Positions 23,912 to 35,864 of a DNA stretch of 37,151 bases are shown piece by piece. The notes beneath the pieces were generated by a model, which searched no databases, was not told the DNA's origin, and worked only from the letters and a program-made list of their open reading frames with translations. The position numbers and the translations under genes are program-made. The DNA lies in the NCBI GenBank assembly GCA_016213725.1, contig JACQZS010000169.1, positions 1 through 37,151 of the forward strand, given 5' to 3'. Within the stretch, counting starts at the first letter, position 1. Each line of letters begins with the position of its first letter. Source of the DNA: Acidobacteriota bacterium. Its GTDB lineage: Bacteria; Acidobacteriota; Terriglobia; Bryobacterales; Bryobacteraceae.

Positions 23912-23921
23912 AGGAGAGCCC

Positions 23922-25283
23922 ATGGCGCAACCTACTTTGCCGCTGGAGGCTCTCCGGGCCGCGGAAGTCATCCGCCGGGCAGATATCGTTATCGGTATTC
24001 CGAGCTACAACAATGCCCGGACCATTGGTCATGTCGTTCGCGCGGCCAACGCCGGGCTAGCCAAGTATTTCCCCCAGCTCACCGCCGTCGTCATCAACTC
24101 CGACGGGGGCTCCAGCGACGGAACCTGCGATGCCGTCCTCTCCGCGCGCGTGGAGGACAGCCACCTCATGCTGCTCTCAACCCCGCTGCTGGCCGCCCAT
24201 CGCCTCTCTTTCCCCTATCATGGCGTGCCTGGCAAAGGCAGCGCCTTTCGCATGGTTTTCCAACTCGCCCGCCAGCTCGACGCCAAGGCCTGCGCCGTCG
24301 TCGACTCCGACCTGCGCTCCATCACGCCCGAGTGGATCGATCTCCTCATCCGCCCCATTCTATTCGCCGGCTTCGACTTCGTCGCCCCCTACTACCAGCG
24401 CCACAAGTACGACGGCACCATCACCAACAGCATCGTCTACCCGCTCACGCGCATGCTTTACGGGGTCTCCGTCCGCCAGCCCATCGGCGGCGAGTTCGGC
24501 ATCTCCGCCCGCCTCATCCAACGCTACCTCCAGCGCCAGGACTGGGAAACCGACGTCGCCCGCTTCGGCATCGATATCTGGATGACAACCATCGCGCTAG
24601 CCGAGGGCTACCGCGTCTGCCAGAGCTTCCTTGGCGCCAAGTTGCACGACGCCAAGGATCCAGGCTCAGACCTATCGGCTATGCTCCAGCAGGTCGTCGG
24701 CAGCGTATTCGCCCTGATGGAGGAGTACGACAGCATCTGGCGGCAACGCACCGGCTCGTCACCCGCGGAGCTCTTCGGTTTCCGCTTCGATGTCGGGCTC
24801 GATCCCATCGCCGTGAATGTGGAACGCATGGTGAACTCCTTCCGCCGCAGCACCGCGGACCTAGGTGAGATCTGGGAATCCGCGCTCGAGCGGCCCACGC
24901 TCGCCGAGGTGCGGAACCTCGCCTCCGAGAGCGGCCGCGATCGACGGCTCTTCCATTTCGACGATCAACTCTGGACCGATGTGGTACTTCAATTCGCTTG
25001 TGCGTTTCGCAAGCACCCCATCGCTCGCGGCACCATTCTGCGGTCGATGACTCCGCTCTACCTCGCCCGCGTCGCCTCTTTCGTCCTGGAAACGGAGAAA
25101 CTCATGGCGCCGGAGGTGGAAGACAGAATCGAGCAGCTCTGCCGCACGTTTGAGAACGCCAAACCGCAGTTCTTGACGAAATGGGAGGCAAGCGGCAAAG
25201 CGGGAAAACACTACGCGGCGGCGCGCTCCCAAGACGCCCCTCGTCCCTTAACGGCAGCCCAATTGGAGGTGAACCATGATTGA
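23922..25283 (+). CDS. Second glycosyltransferase of the solute cluster (GT-A fold, GpgS/MggA-like)
   Basis: 453 residues from the ATG at 23922, which has AAGGAG at 23911-23916. An upstream in-frame start at 23850 would overlap the preceding gene. GT-A motifs are VIGIPSYNNARTIGHVVRA (23-41), INSDGGSSDGT (58-68), GKGSAFR (104-110) and the VDSD metal site (127-130). RQPIGGEFGIS, near residue 185, resembles the acceptor-site block of glycosyl-phosphoglycerate synthases. It also has a C-terminal helical domain of about 160 residues. It could add a second sugar (for example mannose, as in mannosylglucosylglycerate synthesis by MggA) but the sugar and acceptor are not proven. It lies 10 nt after gpgS and overlaps the channel gene by 8 nt. 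Confidence 0.78.
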   Translation: MAQPTLPLEALRAAEVIRRADIVIGIPSYNNARTIGHVVRAANAGLAKYFPQLTAVVINSDGGSSDGTCDAVLSARVEDSHLMLLSTPLLAAHRLSFPYHGVPGKGSAFRMVFQLARQLDAKACAVVDSDLRSITPEWIDLLIRPILFAGFDFVAPYYQRHKYDGTITNSIVYPLTRMLYGVSVRQPIGGEFGISARLIQRYLQRQDWETDVARFGIDIWMTTIALAEGYRVCQSFLGAKLHDAKDPGSDLSAMLQQVVGSVFALMEEYDSIWRQRTGSSPAELFGFRFDVGLDPIAVNVERMVNSFRRSTADLGEIWESALERPTLAEVRNLASESGRDRRLFHFDDQLWTDVVLQFACAFRKHPIARGTILRSMTPLYLARVASFVLETEKLMAPEVEDRIEQLCRTFENAKPQFLTKWEASGKAGKHYAAARSQDAPRPLTAAQLEVNHD

Positions 25284-25977
25284 AATCTTGAAGCGGATTT
25301 TGGAAGATACGCTGCAACGGCTGAACTACCAGATCGCTACATATCTACCCTCGCTGCTCGCGGCAGTCGCCCTAACTCTGGTCGCCTACCTGGCGGCTGT
25401 TTCCGTGCGATGGCTGGTCTATCGGATCTTCAAAGGCCTCACCATCGACAAGTTCCTGCGCCAGAGCGGCGTCGCCTTTCTGGTCGATCCGTCCGGCCGT
25501 CTGCGCGCCACGCGTCTGGCGGCGGAAAGCGCCTATTGGTGCCTCATCCTGGTCGGAATCCTCCTAGGCCTGGATGTCTTCGGCACGGACCTCACCACAC
25601 GCATCGTGCAGAGCTTCGTGTTTCTTCTGCCTAAGCTGATCGTCGCAGGACTGATCCTCCTGGGCGGTGCCTGGCTGGGCCACTACCTGGGCCGCAGCAT
25701 GCTGGTTTGGGCGGTGAATGAAAACCTCCCGACACCGCGCCGGCTTGCGGTCCTCGTACGCGTTCTCATCATCTTCGTGGCTGTCGTTGTCGCGGCCGAC
25801 CAGCTCGACTTCGCCCGCAGCGTCTTCCTGGCGGCTTTCATCATTCTGGTCGGTGGAGCAGTGCTAGCAGCTAGCCTGGCGATCGGTCTGAGCGCACGCG
25901 GCGTGTCGCGCCTGCTCGGCGATCAGAACGGCCCGCTGGACGGGAGCGCCGAACGCTCCCTCTGGAGCCATCTGTAA
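25276..25977 (+). CDS. MscS-like membrane protein lacking the cytoplasmic domain
   Basis: 233 residues. GGAGGTGA at 25265-25272 is a near-perfect ribosome binding site 3 nt before the ATG, which overlaps the end of the glycosyltransferase gene by 8 nt. Helices are near 24-49, 87-103, 114-136, 158-178 and 184-206. The last, FIILVGGAVLAASLAIGLSARGVSRLLGD, has the small-residue pattern of the pore helix of MscS channels. These are the conserved TM-helix repeats (PF05552-like). The beta and alpha/beta cytoplasmic domains of MscS are absent: the protein stops about 25 residues after the pore helix. Being in an osmolyte operon, it may release or sense solute on osmotic downshock. Confidence 0.8.
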   Translation: MIEILKRILEDTLQRLNYQIATYLPSLLAAVALTLVAYLAAVSVRWLVYRIFKGLTIDKFLRQSGVAFLVDPSGRLRATRLAAESAYWCLILVGILLGLDVFGTDLTTRIVQSFVFLLPKLIVAGLILLGGAWLGHYLGRSMLVWAVNENLPTPRRLAVLVRVLIIFVAVVVAADQLDFARSVFLAAFIILVGGAVLAASLAIGLSARGVSRLLGDQNGPLDGSAERSLWSHL

Positions 25978-25990
25978 ACTGCTGCCCTGC

Positions 25991-26031
25991 CACCTGAGGG
26001 GCGGCTACCGCGTTCCACCGCCCCTCAGGTG
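25991..26031. terminator. Perfect 14-bp hairpin between convergent operons
   Basis: CACCTGAGGGGCGG (25991-26004) and CCGCCCCTCAGGTG (26018-26031) are exact reverse complements separated by 13 nt. It sits in the 47-bp gap after the channel gene and covers the stop codon and last codons of the phosphatase gene. Neither side has a T-tract, so it may work as a bidirectional Rho-linked or mRNA-end-protecting hairpin. It is the strongest perfect stem I found in the window. Confidence 0.75.
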
Positions 26032-26816
26032 AATCTCAGCACAGCTTCGTTCCAACCCGCCGGGCCGGGCTGAGTCGTGACGAATCCCTGCGGTACTGCC
26101 GCTTGCAACTCCTGCACACGCGAAGATCGAATCAACACCGGATGATCCACTCGCAACAGAAACGGCACATCGTTCAGCCCGTCTCCCAGTCCGATGGTCT
26201 GTACCTCGTGCCACTGCCTCCTGTACAGCGCGATCAGCGCCAACGCCGCCGTAGCCTTGTCGTTTTCGCCCAGGATGTGCCAGAACCGCCCGCCGCGCGT
26301 CCACTTTCTTCCCCGGCGCACGATGGCCGCTTTGAGAACCTCGTCCTTCCCCTCGTCCAGCACCACAAACGGCTCATCATATTCGCGCTGCTTCGCCAGC
26401 AGCGCGTCTTCCCGCTGCATGCCGCACTCGGACGCAACTACGTCGGGCGTCATTGCCTGGAAGCCCAGCACCCGGCACCCGCACTCCTCCGCAGCTATTT
26501 CCAGGTCCGCCACCAGTTGCTGATAGGGCTCGCCCCACTCCAGCACTTCATACCCGTCTCGCTGCCTGGCCCCGGCTACGCCGCCAGGGAAGTAGCCCTC
26601 CGGAATGAACGCCGCTCCGCCGTTCTCCACGATGAACGGATGCGAGTGCCCCAATCGACGACGCCATACCTCCACCTCGGCCCGAGTCTTGCTCGTGATC
26701 GGAATCCAGGGAATGCCCTTCCTGCGCAATCGTTCCAATGCCGGGCGCGCCGGGCTCCACTCATAAGTCTCCTGGTCCAGCAGCGTTCCATCCAGGTCGG
26801 TAAGAATCAGCACCAT
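26025..26816 (-). CDS. Mannosyl-3-phosphoglycerate phosphatase-like HAD hydrolase (HAD-IIB)
   Basis: 263 residues, close to the ~270 usual for the family. The ATG at 26816 has GGAG a few bases upstream and puts HAD motif I at the N-terminus (TDLDGTLL, D7 and D9). PWIPITSKTRAEVEVWRRRLG and FIVENGGAAFIPEGYF are the phosphatase-subfamily signatures (motif II and cap entrance). TIGLGDGLNDVPFLLRVDHPVLI carries motif IV (GDGxND). These enzymes remove phosphate from mannosyl- or glucosyl-3-phosphoglycerate to release the osmolyte. It is convergent with the gpgS-like operon and completes the pathway. It is divergent from the sensor-kinase gene, 97 bp away. Confidence 0.9.
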   Translation of the reverse strand: MVLILTDLDGTLLDQETYEWSPARPALERLRRKGIPWIPITSKTRAEVEVWRRRLGHSHPFIVENGGAAFIPEGYFPGGVAGARQRDGYEVLEWGEPYQQLVADLEIAAEECGCRVLGFQAMTPDVVASECGMQREDALLAKQREYDEPFVVLDEGKDEVLKAAIVRRGRKWTRGGRFWHILGENDKATAALALIALYRRQWHEVQTIGLGDGLNDVPFLLRVDHPVLIRSSRVQELQAAVPQGFVTTQPGPAGWNEAVLRFT

Positions 26817-26913
26817 CAGGCTCCGCTCACAGGTTACTCTGTGCCGCCAGCCGCAACGATCGTCCCATCGGACTATTTTCAGCACAGAATGGCTGTATGA
26901 GGGCCGCAACAAC

Positions 26914-28257
26914 ATGAAGTCGAAAACCTGGCTGGTGCTCTCGATCGGATTTGGAACGCTGTTGGTTCTCATCGCCCTGCTCGGACTCGGCGCCGTCAAT
27001 CGCGCCCAGGCTCTGCATAGCGAAACCCTCGCCGCCCACGATGCTTACCTGCGCGCGGACACCGTCCTCCGCGAAATCCCGGCTGACCTCTATCTCGGCG
27101 GCATTCTCATCCGCGACTACCTGCTCGACCCCGACTACCAAGCCGTGGACGCCTACCAGGCCCAACTCCTCGAGCGCCGAAATCTTTTGCAACAGCAACT
27201 GGACCAGCTCTCCCGCCGCTTCGGTGACAACGAGCCGGCCCGCATTCAGCAGCTCCGCACCGAACTTCACGCCTACTGGGACTCCATGACCCCTATCCTC
27301 GAATGGTCCCCCGAAGAGAAAGCGTTGAACAGCCGCGCCTTCCTCCGCCAGCAGGTTCTCCCCCGCCGCCAGGCCGTCGTCGCGCTCGCGCGAGAGATCG
27401 GCGGGATCAACGAATCCAACCTGCGCAGTGAGCAGCAGCGCCTTCAACAGAGCCAGCAGGCGTTCCGCTCCTTTCTCGAACGCACCCTTACCCTTTCTCT
27501 CTTGTTCGGCTTCGCCGTCGCGCTCATCAGCATCGCGCGCGTCGCTTCGCTGGAGCGCCAGAGCGAGCAGCAGCGCGACCGTGCCGAGACCGCCGAGGAG
27601 GAACTGCGCCGCCTCTCGCGCAACCTCGTGCGCACACAGGAAGAAGAGCGCCGCTCGCTCTCCCGGGAACTCCACGATGCCATCGGCCAGATGCTCTCCG
27701 CCATGACACTGGAACTCGGCAACGTCGAGGCCGCTCTCCATGCCCCGGACAAGATTCACGAACGCCTGGAAGAGGCCCGGCGCCTCAATGCCGAAACCAT
27801 CCGGGAGGTCCGCGATCTTGCCATGGGCCTTCGTCCCGCCATGCTCGACGAACTCGGGCTCGGTCCCGCCCTCCGCTGGCAGGGCCGCGAGTTCCTGCGA
27901 CGCAGCGGAGTTCCCGTCACCGTACAACTCGATGGCGATCTCGAAGGTCTCCCCGAATCTCACCGTACCGCCATCTACCGGATCGTCCAGGAGGCTCTCA
28001 CCAACTGCGCCCGCCACGCACAGGCCCATTCCATCCGGGTCTCAGTCTATGGCCGGCCCGATCAAGTCCAACTCGCCATCCAGGACGACGGTGTGGGCTT
28101 CGAACCCGGTGTTTCCGCCACGCGCGGCCTTGGTCTCATCGGCATTCAGGAGCGCGTCCGTGAACTCGACGGGCGGTTAACTGTCGCCTCACGGCCCCAG
28201 AAGGGCACTATCCTGGAAGTGGAACTGCCAATGCGCCGGGAAGTGCCAGCGGTATGA
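26914..28257 (+). CDS. Membrane sensor histidine kinase (NarX/DegS type, HisKA_3)
   Basis: 447 residues. Transmembrane helices near 7-27 and 190-211 flank an all-helical periplasmic domain of about 160 residues (CHASE3/4HB-like). A coiled coil (213-245) leads to the dimerisation helix SRELHDAIGQMLSAM with phosphorylated H254, the HisKA_3 pattern. The ATPase domain has the N box (EALTNCARHA), G1 (DDGVGFEPG) and G2 (TRGLGLIGI). It should phosphorylate the NarL-type regulator that overlaps it by 4 nt. The signal is unknown. The next gene, 13 nt beyond the regulator, is an alpha-galactosidase, so control of glycan use is one possibility. Confidence 0.93.
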   Translation: MKSKTWLVLSIGFGTLLVLIALLGLGAVNRAQALHSETLAAHDAYLRADTVLREIPADLYLGGILIRDYLLDPDYQAVDAYQAQLLERRNLLQQQLDQLSRRFGDNEPARIQQLRTELHAYWDSMTPILEWSPEEKALNSRAFLRQQVLPRRQAVVALAREIGGINESNLRSEQQRLQQSQQAFRSFLERTLTLSLLFGFAVALISIARVASLERQSEQQRDRAETAEEELRRLSRNLVRTQEEERRSLSRELHDAIGQMLSAMTLELGNVEAALHAPDKIHERLEEARRLNAETIREVRDLAMGLRPAMLDELGLGPALRWQGREFLRRSGVPVTVQLDGDLEGLPESHRTAIYRIVQEALTNCARHAQAHSIRVSVYGRPDQVQLAIQDDGVGFEPGVSATRGLGLIGIQERVRELDGRLTVASRPQKGTILEVELPMRREVPAV

Positions 28258-28901
28258 TTCGTATTCTCATTGCGGACGACCATGGCGTGATGCGCAAAGG
28301 ACTGCGCCTCCAACTCGAGCAGCACGAAGGGCTCGAGGTAGTGGGTGAAGCCGTCGACGGCCGTCAGGCCGTTCAACTCGCCGCCGAACTTCGCCCGGAC
28401 CTCGCCATCCTGGACATCGGCATGCCGAACCTCAATGGCATCGAGGCCACCGCGAAGATCACCAAACAGAACCCCGACATCGGTGTCATCATCCTCTCCG
28501 TTTACTCCGACGAAGAGTACATCCTCCGCGCCCTCACCGCCGGCGCTCGGGCCTATCTGCTTAAAGAGACCGCCGACGTCGATCTCTTCCGCGCCGTTCA
28601 GGCCGTCGCCCAGAAGAAATCTTTCTTCAGCCCGCAGGTCGCCAAAATGCTGCTCGACGACTTCGTGCTCCAACTCAAGCAGCGCGGCCTGCAGGATTCC
28701 TACGCCCTCCTCACCGAACGCGAGAAAGAAGTCTTCCAGCTTCTCGCCGAAGGCAGGTCCGCCAAAGACATCGCCAGCCTCCTCAATCTCAGCCCCTACA
28801 CCGTAGAAACCCACCGGACTCACATCATGCAGAAGCTGGACCTGCACAGCTCAGTAGACCTGGTCCTCTATGCCGTGAGGAAAAAGCTCATCGCGTTCTA
28901 G
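28254..28901 (+). CDS. NarL/FixJ-family response regulator
   Basis: 215 residues. The receiver domain (1-120) has the acidic pair at ADDH (8-9), the phosphorylation site D54 (LDIGMP) and the lysine in LLKET. The LuxR-type HTH follows: LTEREKEVFQLLAEGRSAKDIASLLNLSPYTVETHRTHIMQKL. The ATGA overlap with the kinase gene (28254-28257) gives translational coupling. It would act as a DNA-binding regulator when phosphorylated. The target is unknown, but the close spacing with the GH36 gene (13 nt) makes co-transcription likely. Confidence 0.95.
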   Translation: MIRILIADDHGVMRKGLRLQLEQHEGLEVVGEAVDGRQAVQLAAELRPDLAILDIGMPNLNGIEATAKITKQNPDIGVIILSVYSDEEYILRALTAGARAYLLKETADVDLFRAVQAVAQKKSFFSPQVAKMLLDDFVLQLKQRGLQDSYALLTEREKEVFQLLAEGRSAKDIASLLNLSPYTVETHRTHIMQKLDLHSSVDLVLYAVRKKLIAF

Positions 28902-28914
28902 ATAAGCTGTCATC

Positions 28915-31422
28915 GTGGCAGCCAATCCTTCGATCACACATCCAAAGCCCGCGATCCTCCTGGCAGCGCTGGCCGCTGTTTGGCTCCCCGCCAGCGCCGG
29001 CGATACCGAGGCCCGCGATTTCATCTCCGCCAAGCTCCTCGGCCGGCCCGCCACCCGGGCCGCCGGCGCGCAGATCGTCGTCACCCCGAAGCCCTCTTCG
29101 CTGGCCCGCAATCGCATCGCCGGCCGCGCCTTCCGCATCGTTGAGCAGCAGTATGCCGGCGGCATCGCCCAGCGCGCTCCAGGCCATGCTCACATCGTCC
29201 TGCCCGCACCCGCAGCGCGCTTCCAGGCCCTGGTCGGTGTCGACAGCAACGACCTCGGCTACTACGCCAACGCAGGCCGCGGCATGGTCATCGCCAGCGT
29301 TGAGGTCAATGGCGCAGAGCGCTTCCGCTCTCCCGTCTTGAAAGAAGGCATGGCCGCTGTCCCCGTCTCCGTCGACCTCGCCGGCGCCCGCGAGTTCACC
29401 CTAAAACTCACCGCCACCGGCGAACGCACCCGCACCTATCAATCCGAATGGGACCAGGCTGATTGGGTCGACGCCCGCGTCACCCTCGCCGATGGCGCCA
29501 CTGTGAAGATCGCAGACCTCCCCTCCGGCCCCCTCCCCGGCGCCTATCCCACCTCCGCCCCCTTCTCCTTCCGCTACCAGGGGCGCCCCTCGGCCGAGTT
29601 CCTCGATACCTGGCAGCTCGCCCGCTCTGCGCAGCGCCTCGATTCCGCCCGCACCCGCCACACGCTCACTTACTCGGAGCCCAACGGGCCCCTCCAGCTC
29701 CGCCTCGAAGCCGTCGTCTATGATCAATTCCCTGTCGTCGAATGGACGCTCTTCCTGAAGAACCGCGGCGCCGCCCCCACGGCCATCCTCGAAGACATCC
29801 AGGCGCTCGACACGACCTTCGAACGCGGCGGCGGTACGGAGTTCCTCCTCCACCACTCCAAGGGCAGCCCCAACTCCGCCACTGACTTCATGCCGATCGA
29901 ATCGCCTCTTCTCCCCGGCGAGGAGAAGCGCATCTCCACCCGCGGCGGACGCTCCACCGACACCGACTTCTCCTACTTCAACATCGCCCGCGCCGAAGGC
30001 GGCATCATCGCCGCTCTCGGCTGGCCCGGCCAATGGGCCGCCCGCTTCATCCGCGATAGGGACCGCACCCTGCGCGTCCGCGCCGGGCAGGAACTCACCC
30101 ATTTCCGCCTCCTCGCCGGCGAAGAGGTCCGCTCGCCTCTCGTTGCCCTCCTGTTCTACGACGGCGATTGGATCGACGGCCAGAACCTCTGGCGCCGCTG
30201 GATGGTCGCTCACAACCTGCCCCGCCCCGGCGGCCGGCTTCCACCCCCGCAGCTCGCCGGCGGCAGCAACCGCCACACCGTCGAAATGCAGGATGCCAAC
30301 GAGGAGAACCAGAAGTCCTTCCTCGCCCGCGACCTCGACGCCGGCCTCAAACTCGACTACTGGTGGATGGACGCCGGCTGGTATCCCTCCCCCAAAGGCT
30401 GGCCGCAAACCGGCACCTGGGAGCCAGATCCTGTACGCTTCCCACGCGGCCTCGCCCCCGTCGCTGCCGCCGCCCACGCCCGCGGGGTCAAGACCATCGT
30501 CTGGTTTGAGCCGGAGCGCGTCGCCCCCGGCTCCTGGCTCTACGAAAAGCACCCGGAATGGCTCCTCGGCCCCGACGGCCGCAACAAGCTTCTCTTCCTC
30601 GGCAACCCCGAAGCCTACAAATGGCTCATCGAACGCGTCAGCACCCTCATCCGCGAACAGGGTATCGACCTTTACCGCCAGGACTTCAACTTCGAACCCC
30701 TCGCACTGTGGCGCAACAACGACTCCGAAGACCGCCAGGGCATCACCGAAATCCAGCACATCACCGGCTACCTCGCCTTCTGGGATGAACTCCGCCTCCG
30801 CTTCCCTGCCCTCGCCATCGACACCTGCGCCTCCGGCGGCCGCCGCGACGATCTCGAAACCCTGCGCCGCTCCGTCCCACTCTGGCGCAGCGATCACCCC
30901 TACGAACCCGCCTCCATGCAGGCCCAAACCTACGGCCTCGCCCTCTGGGTCCCCTACTTCGGCACCGGCGTCAACTCCGTGGAGCCCTACCTCTTCCGCA
31001 GCCAGATGACGCCCGCCATCGGCATCGGCCTCGAACCTGGCCGCCTCGAGAACGGCTATGCCCGCTTCCGGAAACTCGTCGCCCAGTGGCGCGAATTTGC
31101 TCCTCTCTACTACTCCGACTTCTACCCCCTCACGCCCTACCGCATCGAGCAGACCGAGTGGATGGCCTGGCAGTTTCACTCGCCCGGCCGCAACGAAGGC
31201 ATGGTGCAGGCCTTCCGCCGCGAGTCGAGCCCCTACACCTCCAGCCGCTTCCGCCTCCGCGGGCTGGAGCGCGCCGCCCGCTACCAGTTCACCGACATCG
31301 ATACCAACGCCGCCGTTACGGCCACCGGAGCGCAACTCATGGACGACGGCCTCGACGTGAAGATCGCCCAAGCCCCCGCCGCCGTCGTCCTGCGCTACCG
31401 CAAGGCCGCCGTCGCTCAGTGA
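28915..31422 (+). CDS. Secreted GH36 alpha-galactosidase with N-terminal NPCBM-like domain
   Basis: 835 residues from a GTG; a TAA four codons upstream excludes an earlier start. The signal peptide is AILLAALAAVWLPASAG. Residues ~30-190 look like an NPCBM carbohydrate-binding module (FQALVGVDSNDLGYY). The GH36 catalytic barrel has YWWMDAGWYP (482-491), VWFEPERV (529-536), YRQDFNFEP (587-595) with D590 as the probable nucleophile, CASGGRRDD (638-646) and WRSDHP. D660 is 70 residues after D590, the spacing of the nucleophile and acid/base in well-studied GH36 enzymes. It should release alpha-galactose or similar sugars from glycans outside the cytoplasm. It overlaps the convergent DUF4159 gene by 7 nt. 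Confidence 0.92.
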   Translation: MAANPSITHPKPAILLAALAAVWLPASAGDTEARDFISAKLLGRPATRAAGAQIVVTPKPSSLARNRIAGRAFRIVEQQYAGGIAQRAPGHAHIVLPAPAARFQALVGVDSNDLGYYANAGRGMVIASVEVNGAERFRSPVLKEGMAAVPVSVDLAGAREFTLKLTATGERTRTYQSEWDQADWVDARVTLADGATVKIADLPSGPLPGAYPTSAPFSFRYQGRPSAEFLDTWQLARSAQRLDSARTRHTLTYSEPNGPLQLRLEAVVYDQFPVVEWTLFLKNRGAAPTAILEDIQALDTTFERGGGTEFLLHHSKGSPNSATDFMPIESPLLPGEEKRISTRGGRSTDTDFSYFNIARAEGGIIAALGWPGQWAARFIRDRDRTLRVRAGQELTHFRLLAGEEVRSPLVALLFYDGDWIDGQNLWRRWMVAHNLPRPGGRLPPPQLAGGSNRHTVEMQDANEENQKSFLARDLDAGLKLDYWWMDAGWYPSPKGWPQTGTWEPDPVRFPRGLAPVAAAAHARGVKTIVWFEPERVAPGSWLYEKHPEWLLGPDGRNKLLFLGNPEAYKWLIERVSTLIREQGIDLYRQDFNFEPLALWRNNDSEDRQGITEIQHITGYLAFWDELRLRFPALAIDTCASGGRRDDLETLRRSVPLWRSDHPYEPASMQAQTYGLALWVPYFGTGVNSVEPYLFRSQMTPAIGIGLEPGRLENGYARFRKLVAQWREFAPLYYSDFYPLTPYRIEQTEWMAWQFHSPGRNEGMVQAFRRESSPYTSSRFRLRGLERAARYQFTDIDTNAAVTATGAQLMDDGLDVKIAQAPAAVVLRYRKAAVAQ

Positions 31423-32225
31423 GTCATCGCGTACAGCACGTAATTCACGCCCAGCCGCATCGCCTCTGACGCGAACCGCTCCGGATAGTGCGGATCATCG
31501 GCAAACTCCCAGCCGTCGCCCACGTCCATGTTGAAGCAGATGGCGATCACGATCCGCCCCTGCGCGTCACGGATCCCCCGCCAGTGCGGCACCACGCCGC
31601 CGCGCTCGATCTGCGAGCCATGCACCACGTTCGCCCCCGGCACCCGCACGCGCTCCTTCATGTCGTAGACCGTGTGAAAGATCGCGTCCCCGTCCTCCAG
31701 TTCCTCCGCTTGCGCCCCCGGCAGAATCATCTGCACCCCGGCCATGAAATTCGCCCACTCGCGCTCGTTGTGGAAGTCGTCCACCAGCAGAAAGCCCCCG
31801 CGCAGGAAATACTCGCGCATCCGCCGCGCCTCGTCCGGTGAAATCCGCCAATCTCCTACTGATCCCGCCATCATCCACGGATGGGCGAACATCTCGTCGC
31901 TCGACGCATCCAGAATCGTCTCGATCGACCGCGCCTGCACCCGCGTCAATCTCCTCCACAGCGAGATGAACGTCCGGTCGCCCTTATTCACATCGATCCC
32001 CCAGCGCGAATAGCGGAACGGCCGGTCCATCGGCGATCGGTAGCGCAGCCGCCCCAGCGCAAACTCCGCCGCCTCGTGCGCATCCGTCGGGTCCTCCACC
32101 GGGTCCTGCATCTCGGCTTCATACTTCGCCCAGATTCGTTGCCGGTACTGCCCCGCCGCCGCCCACGCCAGTAGCGTGCCGAGTAGACCGGCCAACCACA
32201 GGCGGCGCTGCCCCAGTCTGCGCAT
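31416..32225 (-). CDS. DUF4159 domain protein
   Basis: 269 residues. An N-terminal helix (LWLAGLLGTLLAWAAAG) anchors or exports it. The DUF4159 core includes AEFALGRLRYRS, SDEMFAHPWMMAGSVGDWRISPDEARRMREYFLRGGFLLVDDFHN, then VVPHWRGIRDAQGRIVIAICFNMDVGDGWEFAD and GVNYVLYAMTH, the last segment being highly typical. DUF4159 proteins occur with MoxR AAA+ ATPases, DUF58, BatA/vWA and DUF4175 proteins; the function is unknown. The gene begins 15 nt after the stop of the DUF4175 gene, so it belongs to that operon. The GATase-like fold is inferred from the family. Confidence 0.9.
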   Translation of the reverse strand: MRRLGQRRLWLAGLLGTLLAWAAAGQYRQRIWAKYEAEMQDPVEDPTDAHEAAEFALGRLRYRSPMDRPFRYSRWGIDVNKGDRTFISLWRRLTRVQARSIETILDASSDEMFAHPWMMAGSVGDWRISPDEARRMREYFLRGGFLLVDDFHNEREWANFMAGVQMILPGAQAEELEDGDAIFHTVYDMKERVRVPGANVVHGSQIERGGVVPHWRGIRDAQGRIVIAICFNMDVGDGWEFADDPHYPERFASEAMRLGVNYVLYAMTH

Positions 32226-32240
32226 GCTGCGGATCTCTGC

Positions 32241-35860
<3,620 letters not shown>

Positions 35861-35864
<4 letters not shown>

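Noticed and set aside
26827..28029. A 400-codon minus-strand open frame opposite the sensor kinase
   Set aside because: It has no family features and mirrors a well-supported histidine kinase.
29401..31371. A 656-codon open frame on the minus strand opposite the GH36 gene
   Set aside because: It is the mirror frame of a GC-rich gene with strong third-position bias. The translation is a Gly/Ala/Val/Glu-rich mix with no motif, while the plus strand has a complete GH36 catalytic set.
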